A stretch of DNA of 64,000 nt, taken from Lachnospiraceae bacterium (GTDB lineage Bacteria > Bacillota > Clostridia > Lachnospirales > Lachnospiraceae). The position numbers and the translations under genes are program-made. Below, in pieces: positions 1-9,316 of the stretch. A model generated the notes under the pieces. It did no database searches. It was not told the DNA's origin and worked only from the letters and a program-made list of their open reading frames with translations. The stretch spans positions 62,001 to 126,000 of the forward strand of contig JAKSRR010000001.1 of the NCBI GenBank assembly GCA_024403455.1. The letters run 5' to 3'. The first letter of the stretch is position 1. Each line of letters opens with the position of its first letter.

Positions 1-522
1 CCCTTCATACTGCTGGCGGAGCTGTTCCGCAGTCGGCAGTAACGTCACCTGCGACTTTAAATACTCTTTCATGCTAATCCCGTAGCAATCCACCATTAGC
101 CGATTTAAGGAGTCCGAGTCCACATTTCCCGTGTACCCTTCTGCCTGCAGGCGGTATGTCAATACACCTTCATATAATAGGAGAAATTTTTCTTCCGCTA
201 ACTGCAGCGCTTTCTCCACTGAGCCTTCATCAAACTTTCTTTCGTATACGCCCCGCTCTTTGGTGGGTGTTTCCGTACAATCTATTTTCACTTCTGCCAT
301 AGCTTCCTTAACGTTTGCATATGTAATACCATTTTCTTCTATTTGAGAAAGAAAGATATACGCATTCGCCGCCGCCTGTTCCGAAAGATCTACCTGTGTA
401 TGAAGCACACGTTTTCTATCCTTCATCCAGAAAAACAAAAGAACAGCAATCACTGCAAGAAGCACAATAATCGCTGCAATTAATATCCTTTGAATCAGTT
501 TTCTTTTCTGTTTTTTGGTCAT
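1..522 (-). CDS. Membrane-anchored protein of unknown function, 3' end outside window
   Basis: The reading frame is open from the ATG at 522 to the window edge, giving 174 codons without a stop, so the C-terminus is missing. The N-terminus is basic (MTKKQKRK) and is followed by one hydrophobic segment at about residues 10-31. The rest is a soluble, helical, charged domain that should lie outside the cell. The spacing of helices and a late stretch resembling the N-terminal region of SurA/PrsA-type foldases make an extracytoplasmic folding factor possible. That is only a guess, because no catalytic domain is visible. It follows the lipoprotein gene at 623-1231, with a hairpin between them. Confidence 0.6.
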   Translation of the reverse strand, partial: MTKKQKRKLIQRILIAAIIVLLAVIAVLLFFWMKDRKRVLHTQVDLSEQAAANAYIFLSQIEENGITYANVKEAMAEVKIDCTETPTKERGVYERKFDEGSVEKALQLAEEKFLLLYEGVLTYRLQAEGYTGNVDSDSLNRLMVDCYGISMKEYLKSQVTLLPTAEQLRQQYEG

Positions 523-544
523 AAATCCGTCTCTCCATACAGAA

Positions 545-573
545 AAGTAGTGAGCAAAAAACGCTCACTACTT
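545..573 (-). terminator. Hairpin, probable intrinsic terminator
   Basis: A perfect 11-bp inverted repeat (545-555 with 563-573) has a 7-base loop and lies 50 bp after the lipoprotein gene. On the minus strand the loop is T-rich and only a short T stretch follows the stem, so termination may be partial. Confidence 0.5.
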
Positions 574-622
574 CTTTCAATCCGTTACCGCAAATATTTT
601 TCGCATGCAGCTATGCACCACG

Positions 623-1231
623 CTACTGTCCAATCACGCCTTCTGCAACAATCTTGGCACCAGGATACAATGTAGTCGCTGTATTCTGACACTCTTTCAA
701 GATATCATCCGCACCAAACAAGGTTAATACATAGCTATCATTTAAACTCATAACGACTACTCTATCAGGAATTCCGCACATCCACATATTGTTCTGGGCG
801 TTTTCTACATAAGCCTTTGCAAATGCCTCTTTATCCTCTGCATTTACAAGATGGAACACGCCTGCTGTAAAGGTATTCTGGTTCATGGCGTGTACCATGG
901 ACGCACCATCATCTACCTTTGCAATCTGATCTTCTGGAACAAGCACAAGAAATTTGATTGCAGCAGATTCATCTTCGTCCGTTGCCGGGTCATCTGCAAC
1001 AAGCATAGCCCCTGGAACACCATCCGTCATGTTGGCATAATCGCCACCCATAATGCTAAACTTCTCTCCTTCATAATTATCCCAGATATTATTCATCGCT
1101 TCGATTGCAGAGCCAATGGAAACGGTTTCTTCCACTTCGTTTCCTACTGTATTATTAACATCTTTTCCACAGCCCATGGTCACCATACCCACCATTACGG
1201 CCATCATAATTCCCAAAACTCTCTTCTTCAT
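623..1231 (-). CDS. Putative lipoprotein of unknown function
   Basis: The 202-residue protein starts with a short basic n-region and a Met-rich hydrophobic stretch ending in TMGC, a lipobox with Cys21 as the likely lipidated residue. It should therefore be exported and anchored to the outer face of the membrane. The mature part is acidic. Its second half (about residues 95-202) looks like a compact alpha/beta domain, similar in feel to small DUF-type lipoproteins of Clostridia, but I cannot name the family. The gene follows the sortase-anchored protein at 1418-4417, from which a strong terminator separates it, and precedes a membrane protein gene, so this may be a small surface-protein cluster. 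Confidence 0.75.
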   Translation of the reverse strand: MKKRVLGIMMAVMVGMVTMGCGKDVNNTVGNEVEETVSIGSAIEAMNNIWDNYEGEKFSIMGGDYANMTDGVPGAMLVADDPATDEDESAAIKFLVLVPEDQIAKVDDGASMVHAMNQNTFTAGVFHLVNAEDKEAFAKAYVENAQNNMWMCGIPDRVVVMSLNDSYVLTLFGADDILKECQNTATTLYPGAKIVAEGVIGQ

Positions 1232-1370
1232 AGTCTTTACCTCATTTCTTATATCAAAATTATATATCTATTTTAAAATTAACTCTCCCTGCATTTCTGC
1301 CCGTTTGTTAACATAATGCCCTCTTTATATAATTATTGCATAATAAAAAATAAATGCAAGAACTTTCCTA

Positions 1371-1399
1371 TGAAAAAAGGCCGGGAAACTCCCGGCCTT
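1371..1399 (-). terminator. Intrinsic terminator after the surface protein gene
   Basis: A perfect 10-bp GC-rich stem (1377-1386 with 1390-1399) with a 3-base loop is followed on the minus strand by six T. It lies 19 bp after the stop codon of the 999-residue surface protein. Confidence 0.93.
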
Positions 1400-1417
1400 C
1401 AAATACTGATTATTCCT

Positions 1418-4417
1418 TTAGTCTTCCTTATTCTTTCTGAGATTCATTACAACACCGAATCCGCACACAAGCAGGAAGATCGCAGTTCCACCTACAACGA
1501 AGAGCGTATTATCACCAGTCGTAGGCACGTAATCTAACTCTTCAATTTCTAACCCGTCATCAGCTGCTGCCTGAGAGCGATTGATGAAGATTGGATAATC
1601 GGAAGGTGTACCTGTAATAATATCGATAAAGGTCACAACTACTTTTCCTGAGATAGGATCCTTGGTAACCGATACCAAAAACCATACATCTACTTCTTCA
1701 CTATAGTTCTTGTCTGTAGGCTGAATAGCCTCTCTTAGGTAATAGAAGTAAGTCTCATCTGCAGGAGGTACATCCAAATCAAATGCGGTTCTTGCTTCCC
1801 CTTCCTTTATATAGTTCGGGAATACACTCTGAATCTCTCCACCATCCTTGTCATACAGGGTCACAACCGTAGAAGGAATCAGTTCCCGTGTCTTTTCTGC
1901 ATCTGCATCAACATAGATAACAACTACCGGTACAGATACCTTGGTTCCATCTTCCGATACCGTAGGAATCACAGGGATCGTAGGATCCGGGGTAGGGGTT
2001 GGCTTCTCAGGATCTGGAGTTGGTGTAGGATCTCCGCCAGGTCCAGGAGGGGTAGGTCCAGGAGTTACCGTCTTCACAAGAATGAAGGTTGGAACATCCG
2101 ATGTGTAGAGACCAGCATATCCATGTGTTGAATAGGTTACATCACCATAATCATCTACTTTTACATAAATCTGACCACCATTTTCAAGGACATATCCATC
2201 TGCATCCTTCGAATAATTCATAATCATCTGGTAGATACCAGGAATGACACTTGTACTTAATGGCACAATAGCAGTCTCATTAATATCGCCCGAAATATCT
2301 GTCTGGGGTGATGTTTTATCCAATGCTACAATCTTAATCACTGCATCAGCTTCTTGGGTAGAAGGCGTTGAACCACCTCTTACCCCTGAAACAATCTCTT
2401 CATGCTTAACCTGGTACCGAATTGCCGTGGTAATTGATTTAGCCGCAGGTGCCGGTTCTGTTTTAACAAGATTAAATGTTGGCACCGTACTTGTGTACGT
2501 TCCATAGATGCCCGTAACGGAGTAGGTAACACTACCATCTGCTGCAACTTTTGCATAAACCATGTTACCATTCTCAAGGACATATCCATCTGCATCTTGT
2601 GTGTATGTCATCTGCATCTGATAGGTGCCAGGGGTTACATATACTCCCGAACCTGTCGCTTTAACCGTAGCATTGGCAATATTTCCCGTAATAGGGTTTT
2701 GCACATCAGAATCCAAAGTTCCAACTAACGAAACAGTTCCACTTGCGGTCTTGGTTGTAGGTGTTGAACCGATTCTGGATCCACCATAGGGAATCTCATA
2801 ATGCTTTACATTATACTGAATGGCAGTCTGAAGATCTGGATGTGGACTAACTGTTCTTACTAAGGTAAAGGTAGGAACTGTGGCACTGTAGGTTCCACCA
2901 ACACCATTTGTAGAATATGTTACAGCACCATCTGCTGCAACTTTGACATAGACCTTATCACCATTTTCGAGTACATAGGAAGTACCATCTGGCGTATACT
3001 CCATTTTCATCTGATAGGTACCAGGTACAACATCCCTAGATGATGTTAAAATATTTTCCCCGCTTGTAATATTTGCAGAAATATTCGTTTTGGTAGAGCT
3101 TTCACTCAACGCCTCAATCTTTACCACAGCATCTCCTGTAGAAGCATTCGGGGCTTCCGGTGTTCTGGAACCACTAGTAACTACATAATGCTGAATATTA
3201 TACTGAATTGCTGCAACAGTAGGATTCGTCGGCGGTGTAACAGGAGGTGTTCCTGGAGGCACAATAGGTTTGTTATTTCCGCTAGGATCGGTATCCGGAT
3301 CAATACCCGTAAGTTTTGCACTTGAACCATCCAAGTAATGCCACTCTTGCTGCGTATATACGGTACCACCAGTTACCACATAGCCAGTTGTGGTCGACCA
3401 TGCTCTGACATATGCACCCGCCTTCGGAGCTACAAATACACCAGCTACACTATCTCCGATTTCAATTGCCTTATCTACCCCACCATTAACATTGGGGAAA
3501 TTGAAGATAATCTTCTGCGTAAAATAAGCATCTAATGCCTGGTTTCTTAGTGAGTCCTTAGATGTATCCGGAGTAGCTTTCATTGCGTTGCTAAAATACG
3601 TCGTACCACCTTCACTACCCGATTCTACAAATAAGCTTCCGAAACCATCTGCCGTATTACGATCTGTTATCTGCAGATGCATCTTTTCAATTCGAACACT
3701 TTCCGTTCCTAAATAATTAAAGATAACAGTCTGATTTTCTTTCTTCTTAATACACCAGTTATAAGATAAAATGTATTTCGCAGAATCCGGAACATTTACT
3801 ACTACAATGGGTGCCGAAATCGCAGAAGCATCAATCACATAGGCATTGGATGTTCCCTGACAGTGTGCTTCTCCTAAAGTAATATCTGCACTTAAACCGG
3901 CTATTGCCTGTGACTTCGTATTCACTGCAGCCACCAGTTTATCAACATAACTGTTAATATCACTCTGCGTAGTCGAATGCTGAGTTTGCGTGAACGAAGG
4001 GGGTGCGGCAGCAAAATCTCCCTGATAAACAATCTGTCCAACACCAAATCTGGAACTAGGGAAATAGAAGTCAACATTAGTAAGTGAGTTATTAACATGA
4101 TTAAACTTCGGAACATTCTCAAATTCACCAACAACAAAAGTGATATTAGATCCATAACTTAAGTCTGGTGAGATACCACCATCTGCCCCTGCCCATTCCT
4201 TTACAGCAGCATTGGTCTGGGTATCACCGTGCTGTTCATATCTTGCTGCAACAATACCATAATTCAGCGCTTCACCCAGCACATCCTTATAAGTATACGC
4301 ACCAGATGCCGCCTTTGCCTGCATGGAATAGCCAGTAAATCCACCAGCTACTATAGCCGCAGCACCCAGGAAGGCTACCACTCTTTTAAATACGCTTATG
4401 AACCCTTTGCTTTTCAT
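1418..4417 (-). CDS. Sortase-anchored surface adhesin with choice-of-anchor A domain and three tandem repeats
   Basis: This 999-residue secreted protein has a signal peptide (about residues 1-37, AKA/AS cleavage). Residues about 40-365 look like a choice-of-anchor A domain, shown by the NFPNV strand, the GVFVAPKAG element and the closing EWHYL. Three repeats of about 120-130 residues follow (about 402-525, 530-660, 665-780), each ending in a VPTFxLV strand. Then come a P/T-rich linker (about 785-815), one more beta-rich domain (about 820-950), the sorting signal VPTTGD, a hydrophobic helix and a basic tail. VPTTGD is a variant of LPXTG used by many Clostridia. The likely role is adhesion to host, fibre or neighbouring cells. 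The gene has its own promoter and terminator and is probably monocistronic. Confidence 0.88.
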   Translation of the reverse strand: MKSKGFISVFKRVVAFLGAAAIVAGGFTGYSMQAKAASGAYTYKDVLGEALNYGIVAARYEQHGDTQTNAAVKEWAGADGGISPDLSYGSNITFVVGEFENVPKFNHVNNSLTNVDFYFPSSRFGVGQIVYQGDFAAAPPSFTQTQHSTTQSDINSYVDKLVAAVNTKSQAIAGLSADITLGEAHCQGTSNAYVIDASAISAPIVVVNVPDSAKYILSYNWCIKKKENQTVIFNYLGTESVRIEKMHLQITDRNTADGFGSLFVESGSEGGTTYFSNAMKATPDTSKDSLRNQALDAYFTQKIIFNFPNVNGGVDKAIEIGDSVAGVFVAPKAGAYVRAWSTTTGYVVTGGTVYTQQEWHYLDGSSAKLTGIDPDTDPSGNNKPIVPPGTPPVTPPTNPTVAAIQYNIQHYVVTSGSRTPEAPNASTGDAVVKIEALSESSTKTNISANITSGENILTSSRDVVPGTYQMKMEYTPDGTSYVLENGDKVYVKVAADGAVTYSTNGVGGTYSATVPTFTLVRTVSPHPDLQTAIQYNVKHYEIPYGGSRIGSTPTTKTASGTVSLVGTLDSDVQNPITGNIANATVKATGSGVYVTPGTYQMQMTYTQDADGYVLENGNMVYAKVAADGSVTYSVTGIYGTYTSTVPTFNLVKTEPAPAAKSITTAIRYQVKHEEIVSGVRGGSTPSTQEADAVIKIVALDKTSPQTDISGDINETAIVPLSTSVIPGIYQMIMNYSKDADGYVLENGGQIYVKVDDYGDVTYSTHGYAGLYTSDVPTFILVKTVTPGPTPPGPGGDPTPTPDPEKPTPTPDPTIPVIPTVSEDGTKVSVPVVVIYVDADAEKTRELIPSTVVTLYDKDGGEIQSVFPNYIKEGEARTAFDLDVPPADETYFYYLREAIQPTDKNYSEEVDVWFLVSVTKDPISGKVVVTFIDIITGTPSDYPIFINRSQAAADDGLEIEELDYVPTTGDNTLFVVGGTAIFLLVCGFGVVMNLRKNKED
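2065..3212 (-). repeat. Three tandem protein-coding repeats in the surface adhesin
   Basis: Three consecutive units begin with AIQYN/AIRYQ and end with VPTFxLVxT, at about 3212-2830, 2827-2425 and 2422-2065. All contain GTYQM or GIYQM, YVLENG and VTYS. They have diverged in sequence, so they are old rather than recently duplicated. They resemble bacterial immunoglobulin-like or pilin-type surface repeats, but I did not identify a known family. Confidence 0.8.
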
Positions 4418-4462
4418 TAATTACCTACCTCTAATAAAAATATACAATAACAAATTATGTTA

Positions 4463-4492
4463 ATTATAACACAATTCGTAACTTTTTTGTAA
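4463..4492 (-). promoter_or_regulatory. Sigma-A type promoter of the surface adhesin gene
   Basis: On the minus strand a TATAAT -10 box (4463-4468) lies 18 bp after a TTACAA -35 box (4487-4492). The start codon follows 45 bp downstream with an AGAGGTAGG ribosome site. The flanks are very AT-rich. Confidence 0.7.
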
Positions 4493-4594
4493 CATTTTTT
4501 TATTTTTTCGAAATTTTTTCACACTAAACTGCCTATAAATACAGTTTAACATGCCTTGACATGCAAAAAAAACACTAAATTTTCACAATTTCAC

Positions 4595-5956
4595 CTAAAA
4601 TTTTTGCACATTTCCTTCTTCTCTTTTTTCCTTCTGGAGAAGCACCACATAAAATATGACACACAATGCTGCCGATAACAGAGAACCAATAGGCGCGGCG
4701 AGTCCCATGGGATACAAAGTCCCCGGCCACCACTTACTAAAGAAATAGGTCCCGGGAACACGAATCAATACAATAGAAATAGCATTGTGTATAAAAGACA
4801 GACTTGATTTTTGAATGCCGCAGAAATACCCGCTAAAGCAGAAATGAATCGCCGCGAAAAATATATCAATGGAATAGGACTTTATATAGGCTGCTCCTGC
4901 CGCCACTACCTCGGCATCCTTGGAAAAGAACTGCACAATTCCCTGTGGACAAATCTGATGGAATAGTGCCCACAGTGCTCCCCAAGAAGCTGTAATGGCT
5001 AAGCCAACATATAAACTCTTCTTTGCTCTCTCTTTTTTTCCTGCCCCCATATTCTGTGCAGAGATAGCGGAGATGGCAGACAGAAAGGATGATGGCACCA
5101 GAAAAAGAAAACAGATAATTTTCTCCACAATACCAACAGCCGTAGCATCTAAAAGTCCTCGCTCATTGGCAATCTTCGTAATAATAATGAATGCTACCTG
5201 AATGAAACCATCCTGCAAAGCAACTGGCACGCCCACGCTAAGAATCTTTCGAACCTCGCTGCCATTCCAAACCACATCTTCCCAGGATAGTTTGCAGCCA
5301 AACTGCACCTTCTTCATAACTAGTAGTGCCACAATCACGCTGACCGCCTGTCCCGTAATCGTAGCAATGGCAGCCCCCTTAGCTCCCATACCAAAGGTTC
5401 CAACGAATACAAAGTCCAGTGCAACATTGATTACACAGGCAATAGCTACAAACAGTAACGGACGTTTCGAATCACCGGCGCCTCGATAGATACTGCTAAT
5501 CACATTATAGGCAACAATAAAAGGAAGACCTCCACCACAAATTCGCAAATAGGAAATCGTCTCCGCTACCGATTTTTCCGGCGTAGATAAAAACCTGGTT
5601 AGCGCGGCTGGAAATATTTCTAGAAGAATTGTAAGCAGAAAAGCCACACCGGTAAACAACAGCACCGTACTACCTACAACTTTGGATGCTTCCTGCTCAT
5701 CCTTTGCTCCGATGGCTTTTCCAATAAGCACCGTACTTCCCATAGCAAGACCAAGTACCACCACGGTAAACAGATGCATCACCTGACTACCCACAGCCAC
5801 CGCCGTTGTAGTCTCCGAAGCATTATAAAGTCCTACTACAAAAAGATCTGCAAGCCCGTAAAAGGTTTGCAGAAATGCAGCCAGTAAATAAGGGAGTGCA
5901 AAGGTTACCAGTCGCCTAGTTACACTCCCTGTTGTTAAATCATTTCTTTGTTCCAT
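4595..5956 (-). CDS. MATE-family efflux transporter
   Basis: This 453-residue protein with about 12 hydrophobic segments has two related halves, each starting with the MATE pattern (LPYLLAAFLQTFYGLADLFVVG and the GVPVALQDG stretch). Length and topology fit the NorM/DinF-like MATE superfamily, which exports drugs or metabolites using Na+ or H+ gradients; the substrate cannot be read from sequence. It is the last gene of a tight run with the CapA-like gene (38 bp upstream) and an ECF S-component. The three are probably co-transcribed. Confidence 0.92.
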   Translation of the reverse strand: MEQRNDLTTGSVTRRLVTFALPYLLAAFLQTFYGLADLFVVGLYNASETTTAVAVGSQVMHLFTVVVLGLAMGSTVLIGKAIGAKDEQEASKVVGSTVLLFTGVAFLLTILLEIFPAALTRFLSTPEKSVAETISYLRICGGGLPFIVAYNVISSIYRGAGDSKRPLLFVAIACVINVALDFVFVGTFGMGAKGAAIATITGQAVSVIVALLVMKKVQFGCKLSWEDVVWNGSEVRKILSVGVPVALQDGFIQVAFIIITKIANERGLLDATAVGIVEKIICFLFLVPSSFLSAISAISAQNMGAGKKERAKKSLYVGLAITASWGALWALFHQICPQGIVQFFSKDAEVVAAGAAYIKSYSIDIFFAAIHFCFSGYFCGIQKSSLSFIHNAISIVLIRVPGTYFFSKWWPGTLYPMGLAAPIGSLLSAALCVIFYVVLLQKEKREEGNVQKF

Positions 5957-5994
5957 CGTATTTCTTACCTGTAATCAGGTGTTCAATGCTATTC

Positions 5995-7158
5995 TTACAT
6001 CTGTTCCAGAATGTAGTTTTTCACCGATTCTAGGTTACTGCCTTCCCACGCTTTTTCCTTTTCTCTCTCCGCTAGCGGGCAAATAATAAAGAAGTCTAAA
6101 CCCTGTCCTTCCACACGTCCACTACGTCTGGGATTTGCAAAATGCTCCGCCCATTTTTCTTCGGAAGCATTTTCAAACTCTGCTTTGTTTAAGTAGATCT
6201 GCTGCCTTTTCGTGGCTGCAATAAACATCTTTGCCGCAAGAGGGGATAATTTTTCATACTCTGCCGCAGGCACTTCTGTGAAAATAGCGGGAAGCTCTGC
6301 TGCCTCAATATGCTCACTACCTCTGTTGATTTTAAGTCCCTTCGCTTCAAAGGTATAGGATTCTTCTGTCAGATTTAATTTTAGAAGCACGCCATCCTCT
6401 GTATGATACTGCGCCCTTTGGTAGTCCGTATCAAAAATAAAATTTCCTAAGGAATAGAAAATCATTTTGTCGCCTACCGTCTCGTAATTCATAGGGACAT
6501 GGGGATGATGGCAAACTACAAAGTCAGCCCCCATAGCAAGATATTCTAAATAACGATCTCTGGTATAGGGCGACGGCAATGCCGTAAATTCTTCTCCGCC
6601 ATGGGAAACCACAATGCACCAGCGAACCTTCTTTTTAATCTCCGCAATTTTCTGGGCAATACGATCCATATCACTCCAGTCAAAGCAGCCCGCCTTTTCT
6701 TCTCCTGCCGGCTTACAGCCACGCTGGTATCCTACACCAATCAGTCCGATACCACCAGCGTCTTCTATATATAATGGTTCCGATGCCTCGGTAATATTTC
6801 TACCGGCACCTAGCGTTTGTACCCCTGCCTTTCTTGCTTCTGCAAGCGTTGCCTCCATGCCTGCTTCCCCTGCATCCATAATATGATTATTACAGATGTT
6901 CCAGATGTCAGCCTGCATCTTCTGTAAAACCTTAATCGCTCCGGGATTCATGGTGTGCATGAGCTGCACCACACCCTCCGTGGTTTTATTGGTTGGCTGC
7001 TCGACCAGTGGCCCTTCTACATTTGCCACTACATGATCACCACTATGAAGAAAGGAAAGAATATCCTCCGCAAGAAGTGCATCATCTTCCCACTTTCCAT
7101 CCATATAGCGGTCGAAACCAATATCTCCTGTAAAAACGATGGAGGTTTCCTTTTTCAT
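5995..7158 (-). CDS. CapA-family metallophosphatase-like protein
   Basis: The 387-residue protein matches the CapA/PGA-cap family: FTGDIGFD near the N-terminus, VVANVEGPLV, CNNHIMDAG, VSHGGEE, CHHPHVPM and FYSLGNFIFD. These Asp/Asn/His motifs form the two-metal site of the calcineurin-like fold. Related proteins take part in poly-gamma-glutamate capsule synthesis, but many CapA homologues have no known substrate. I see no signal peptide, which points to a cytoplasmic enzyme. No capB or capC lies nearby, so a poly-gamma-glutamate role is not supported here. It sits between an ECF S-component and a MATE exporter. Confidence 0.85.
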   Translation of the reverse strand: MKKETSIVFTGDIGFDRYMDGKWEDDALLAEDILSFLHSGDHVVANVEGPLVEQPTNKTTEGVVQLMHTMNPGAIKVLQKMQADIWNICNNHIMDAGEAGMEATLAEARKAGVQTLGAGRNITEASEPLYIEDAGGIGLIGVGYQRGCKPAGEEKAGCFDWSDMDRIAQKIAEIKKKVRWCIVVSHGGEEFTALPSPYTRDRYLEYLAMGADFVVCHHPHVPMNYETVGDKMIFYSLGNFIFDTDYQRAQYHTEDGVLLKLNLTEESYTFEAKGLKINRGSEHIEAAELPAIFTEVPAAEYEKLSPLAAKMFIAATKRQQIYLNKAEFENASEEKWAEHFANPRRSGRVEGQGLDFFIICPLAEREKEKAWEGSNLESVKNYILEQM

Positions 7159-7182
7159 ACTGTACTCACTCTCAGATAAAAT

Positions 7183-7674
7183 CTATAATCTCTTGTTGAT
7201 TGCAATGATTGGCTTATATAAGATGCACAAAAGCGCTAAATTGGCAGCATATTCAAGCGCCAATCCCGGCATCTGTGATAATCCTGTAGCCAGACTTCCT
7301 GCAATAAATGCCCCTACTGCCGTATATCCAAATAAGGGGATTAACGTCGATATCGCCGCAGCTACAACAAATTTAACAAAATGTTTTTTCACTGGTAGCT
7401 TCATCAGCAAATAGAATACCAATGGAAGCAGTGCTTTTATCACAAGCGTAGGCACTGTATAAATAGGATATGACGTCAAATCCGCCAAGGCAGAAGCAAC
7501 CGATCCCATAAATATACCATAGGGCATGGGAAGCATCAGACAGCCTAACAAAATCATCGTATTACCCACATTGAAATATCCCAAGGGAATTGGAATCTGC
7601 ACAAATCTGGTAATAACAAATACCAGTGCCATATATACTGCTGTAACACAAATATTCTTCGTCTGGTTCTTCAT
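7183..7674 (-). CDS. ECF transporter S-component-like membrane protein
   Basis: This highly hydrophobic protein of 163 residues has about five to six membrane segments. The start at 7674 is chosen because GGAGGAGAG lies just upstream; an ATG seven codons earlier overlaps that site. Features such as VGNTMILLGCLMLP, a short Pro-rich loop and AGSLATGLSQMPG resemble small-molecule binding S-components of energy-coupling factor transporters (vitamin or metal uptake). The ligand is not evident. No ATPase or T-component lies in the window, so it would have to share a module encoded elsewhere. It is the first gene of the run that continues into capA-like and MATE genes. Confidence 0.75.
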   Translation of the reverse strand: MKNQTKNICVTAVYMALVFVITRFVQIPIPLGYFNVGNTMILLGCLMLPMPYGIFMGSVASALADLTSYPIYTVPTLVIKALLPLVFYLLMKLPVKKHFVKFVVAAAISTLIPLFGYTAVGAFIAGSLATGLSQMPGLALEYAANLALLCILYKPIIAINKRL

Positions 7675-7792
7675 CGTCTCTCCTCCATCAATCATTCGCC
7701 TATATTATACAAAATTTCTATCACATTTTCTTCTACACTTTCCTCCAAATGTATAGAATAAGCATCCATCTGTCCCTTCATTGCAACTTCAC

Positions 7793-7825
7793 AAAAAATG
7801 CCCAGGAAACTACGCTCCCAGGCAT
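7793..7825 (-). terminator. Intrinsic terminator after the TSCPD gene
   Basis: A 10-bp stem (two G-T wobbles) spanning 7798-7825 is followed by six T on the minus strand. It ends the transcript containing the TSCPD gene and separates it from the ECF/capA/MATE genes. Confidence 0.82.
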
Positions 7826-7843
7826 CTCATAAATTTTCTTTAT

Positions 7844-8110
7844 TTACGATACTGCTTCCAGTTCGCCTGAAAGTGCTTTGCGAAGGCCAATACACAACTG
7901 ATCTGCACAGGAAGTTGACTTCGCACCACAGGTGTTCCCTTTTAGTGCGTCTTCAATCTCTGTTACATTTTTTCCATTTAATAATTTTGCCAGAGCCTTT
8001 AAATTTCCGTTACATCCACCGGTAAATACAATATTAGAAACGCTTTCACCATCTAAATCAAAATCAATCACCTGTGCACAAACAGACTGCGCTTTATACT
8101 TATAATGCAT
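7844..8110 (-). CDS. TSCPD domain protein
   Basis: This small protein of 88 residues starts at the ATG at 8110 (MHYKYKAQSVC), with a GGGG ribosome site upstream; an earlier in-frame ATG has none. It contains GGCNGNL in the middle and Cys residues in CGAKSTSCADQLCIGL, the signature of the TSCPD domain also found at the C-terminus of some ribonucleotide reductases. The conserved Cys residues suggest metal or nucleic acid binding. The exact function is unknown. It lies 34 bp downstream of the iron alcohol dehydrogenase, within the cluster headed by the first Cys-rich leader peptide, and is followed by a terminator. Confidence 0.8.
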   Translation of the reverse strand: MHYKYKAQSVCAQVIDFDLDGESVSNIVFTGGCNGNLKALAKLLNGKNVTEIEDALKGNTCGAKSTSCADQLCIGLRKALSGELEAVS

Positions 8111-8144
8111 ACTACAATCATTCCCCTTTTCTTTCCAATTTTTA

Positions 8145-9305
8145 TTACAGAGCAAGCTTCAAAATAGCTACAAACTTCTCACTGTCTAGTGGAACATAAT
8201 GTCCAACCGTTCCATTTCTGGTGGCACGCTTTGCCATCTCTTCAAAATGAGTATCATCAATATTCAGTTCGTTAAGATGTGTGCGAAGTCCTAATTTTTT
8301 GAAGAAATCTTCCAGAACATCTGCCAAATAAAGTGCATTTTCCTCTTCTGTATGATTGAATACATCAGCACCAAAGACTCTTACGGAAAGCTGTGCAAGC
8401 TTCCAAGGCTTACTCTTTGCTATATAGCGAATCCAAGCCGGGAGAACCACAGCCATTCCCTCACCATGGGTGATGCCGTACTGACCGCTAAGCTCATGTT
8501 CGATTCTATGAGATCCCCAGTCACCGATACGACCTGTATCCAATAAATTGTTGTGTGCAATACTTGCCAGCCACTGGATCTCAGCCCGGGCATGGATATC
8601 AGAAGGATCTGCAAGTAGTCTCTCTCCATTAACAAGGAGCGCTCTCACACCGCCTTCAATAAGGTAGTCCGTAACATCGGTGTACTTAACATCAGAGAAA
8701 TATCTTTCTAACAGGTGAGATAAAATATCTGCCACACCCGCTGCTGTCTGGAACTTGGGAAGTCCAACCGTATAAGCGGGATTCATGATGGCAAACTTAG
8801 GAATAATACGATTATCCTCAAAGCCTAACTTCCATTCCTTATTGGAAAGAATAGCCGCGTTGGAGGTTTCAGATCCGCTGGCAGGAAGGGTACTGATTAC
8901 TCCAATGTTTAGAACTGTTTCAGGATTTACTCCTTTTTCAAAGAAGTCCCACACATCACCATCATAGGGAATACCAAGAGCTACTGCCTTTGCCGTATCG
9001 ATGGAGCTTCCGCCACCTACAGCAAGAACGAAATCAACACCATTTGCCTTTCCTTCTTTTACAAGCTCTCTTACAAGATCAATGGAAGGGTTCGGAACTA
9101 CATTTCCATTTTCATAGAAAGCAATGTTATTTTCCTCTGCCGCCTTCTTTACGGCATCAAAGATACCAAGGGTCTTAATGAAATCACCACTATATACTAA
9201 TAGCAGGCTGGTTACCTTATACTCTTTTAACAGTTCTCCTACCTTATCAATGGAGTTCTCTCCAAAAACAATTTTTGCTGGGTTATAATATTCAAAATCT
9301 ATCAT
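8145..9305 (-). CDS. Iron-containing (NADPH-dependent butanol-type) alcohol dehydrogenase
   Basis: The 386-residue protein is a group III alcohol dehydrogenase. It has the GGGSSIDTAKA nucleotide-binding element at residues 97-107, TLPASGSE, and the metal ligands in GVADILSH and in HRIEHELSGQYGITHGEGMA (Asp plus three His). Sequence pattern and length match the BdhA/YqhD branch, which reduces aldehydes to alcohols with NADPH. In a fermenter this could serve alcohol formation or aldehyde detoxification. It is 12 bp from the alpha/beta hydrolase gene upstream and 34 bp from the TSCPD gene downstream, so the three are probably co-transcribed. Confidence 0.93.
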   Translation of the reverse strand: MIDFEYYNPAKIVFGENSIDKVGELLKEYKVTSLLLVYSGDFIKTLGIFDAVKKAAEENNIAFYENGNVVPNPSIDLVRELVKEGKANGVDFVLAVGGGSSIDTAKAVALGIPYDGDVWDFFEKGVNPETVLNIGVISTLPASGSETSNAAILSNKEWKLGFEDNRIIPKFAIMNPAYTVGLPKFQTAAGVADILSHLLERYFSDVKYTDVTDYLIEGGVRALLVNGERLLADPSDIHARAEIQWLASIAHNNLLDTGRIGDWGSHRIEHELSGQYGITHGEGMAVVLPAWIRYIAKSKPWKLAQLSVRVFGADVFNHTEEENALYLADVLEDFFKKLGLRTHLNELNIDDTHFEEMAKRATRNGTVGHYVPLDSEKFVAILKLAL

Positions 9306-9316
9306 TTCTATGCTCC

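Noticed and set aside
4525..4548. Inverted repeat AAACTG/CAGTTT as terminator of the first MATE gene
   Set aside because: The stem is only 6 bp with a 12-base loop and weak T content; too weak to call.
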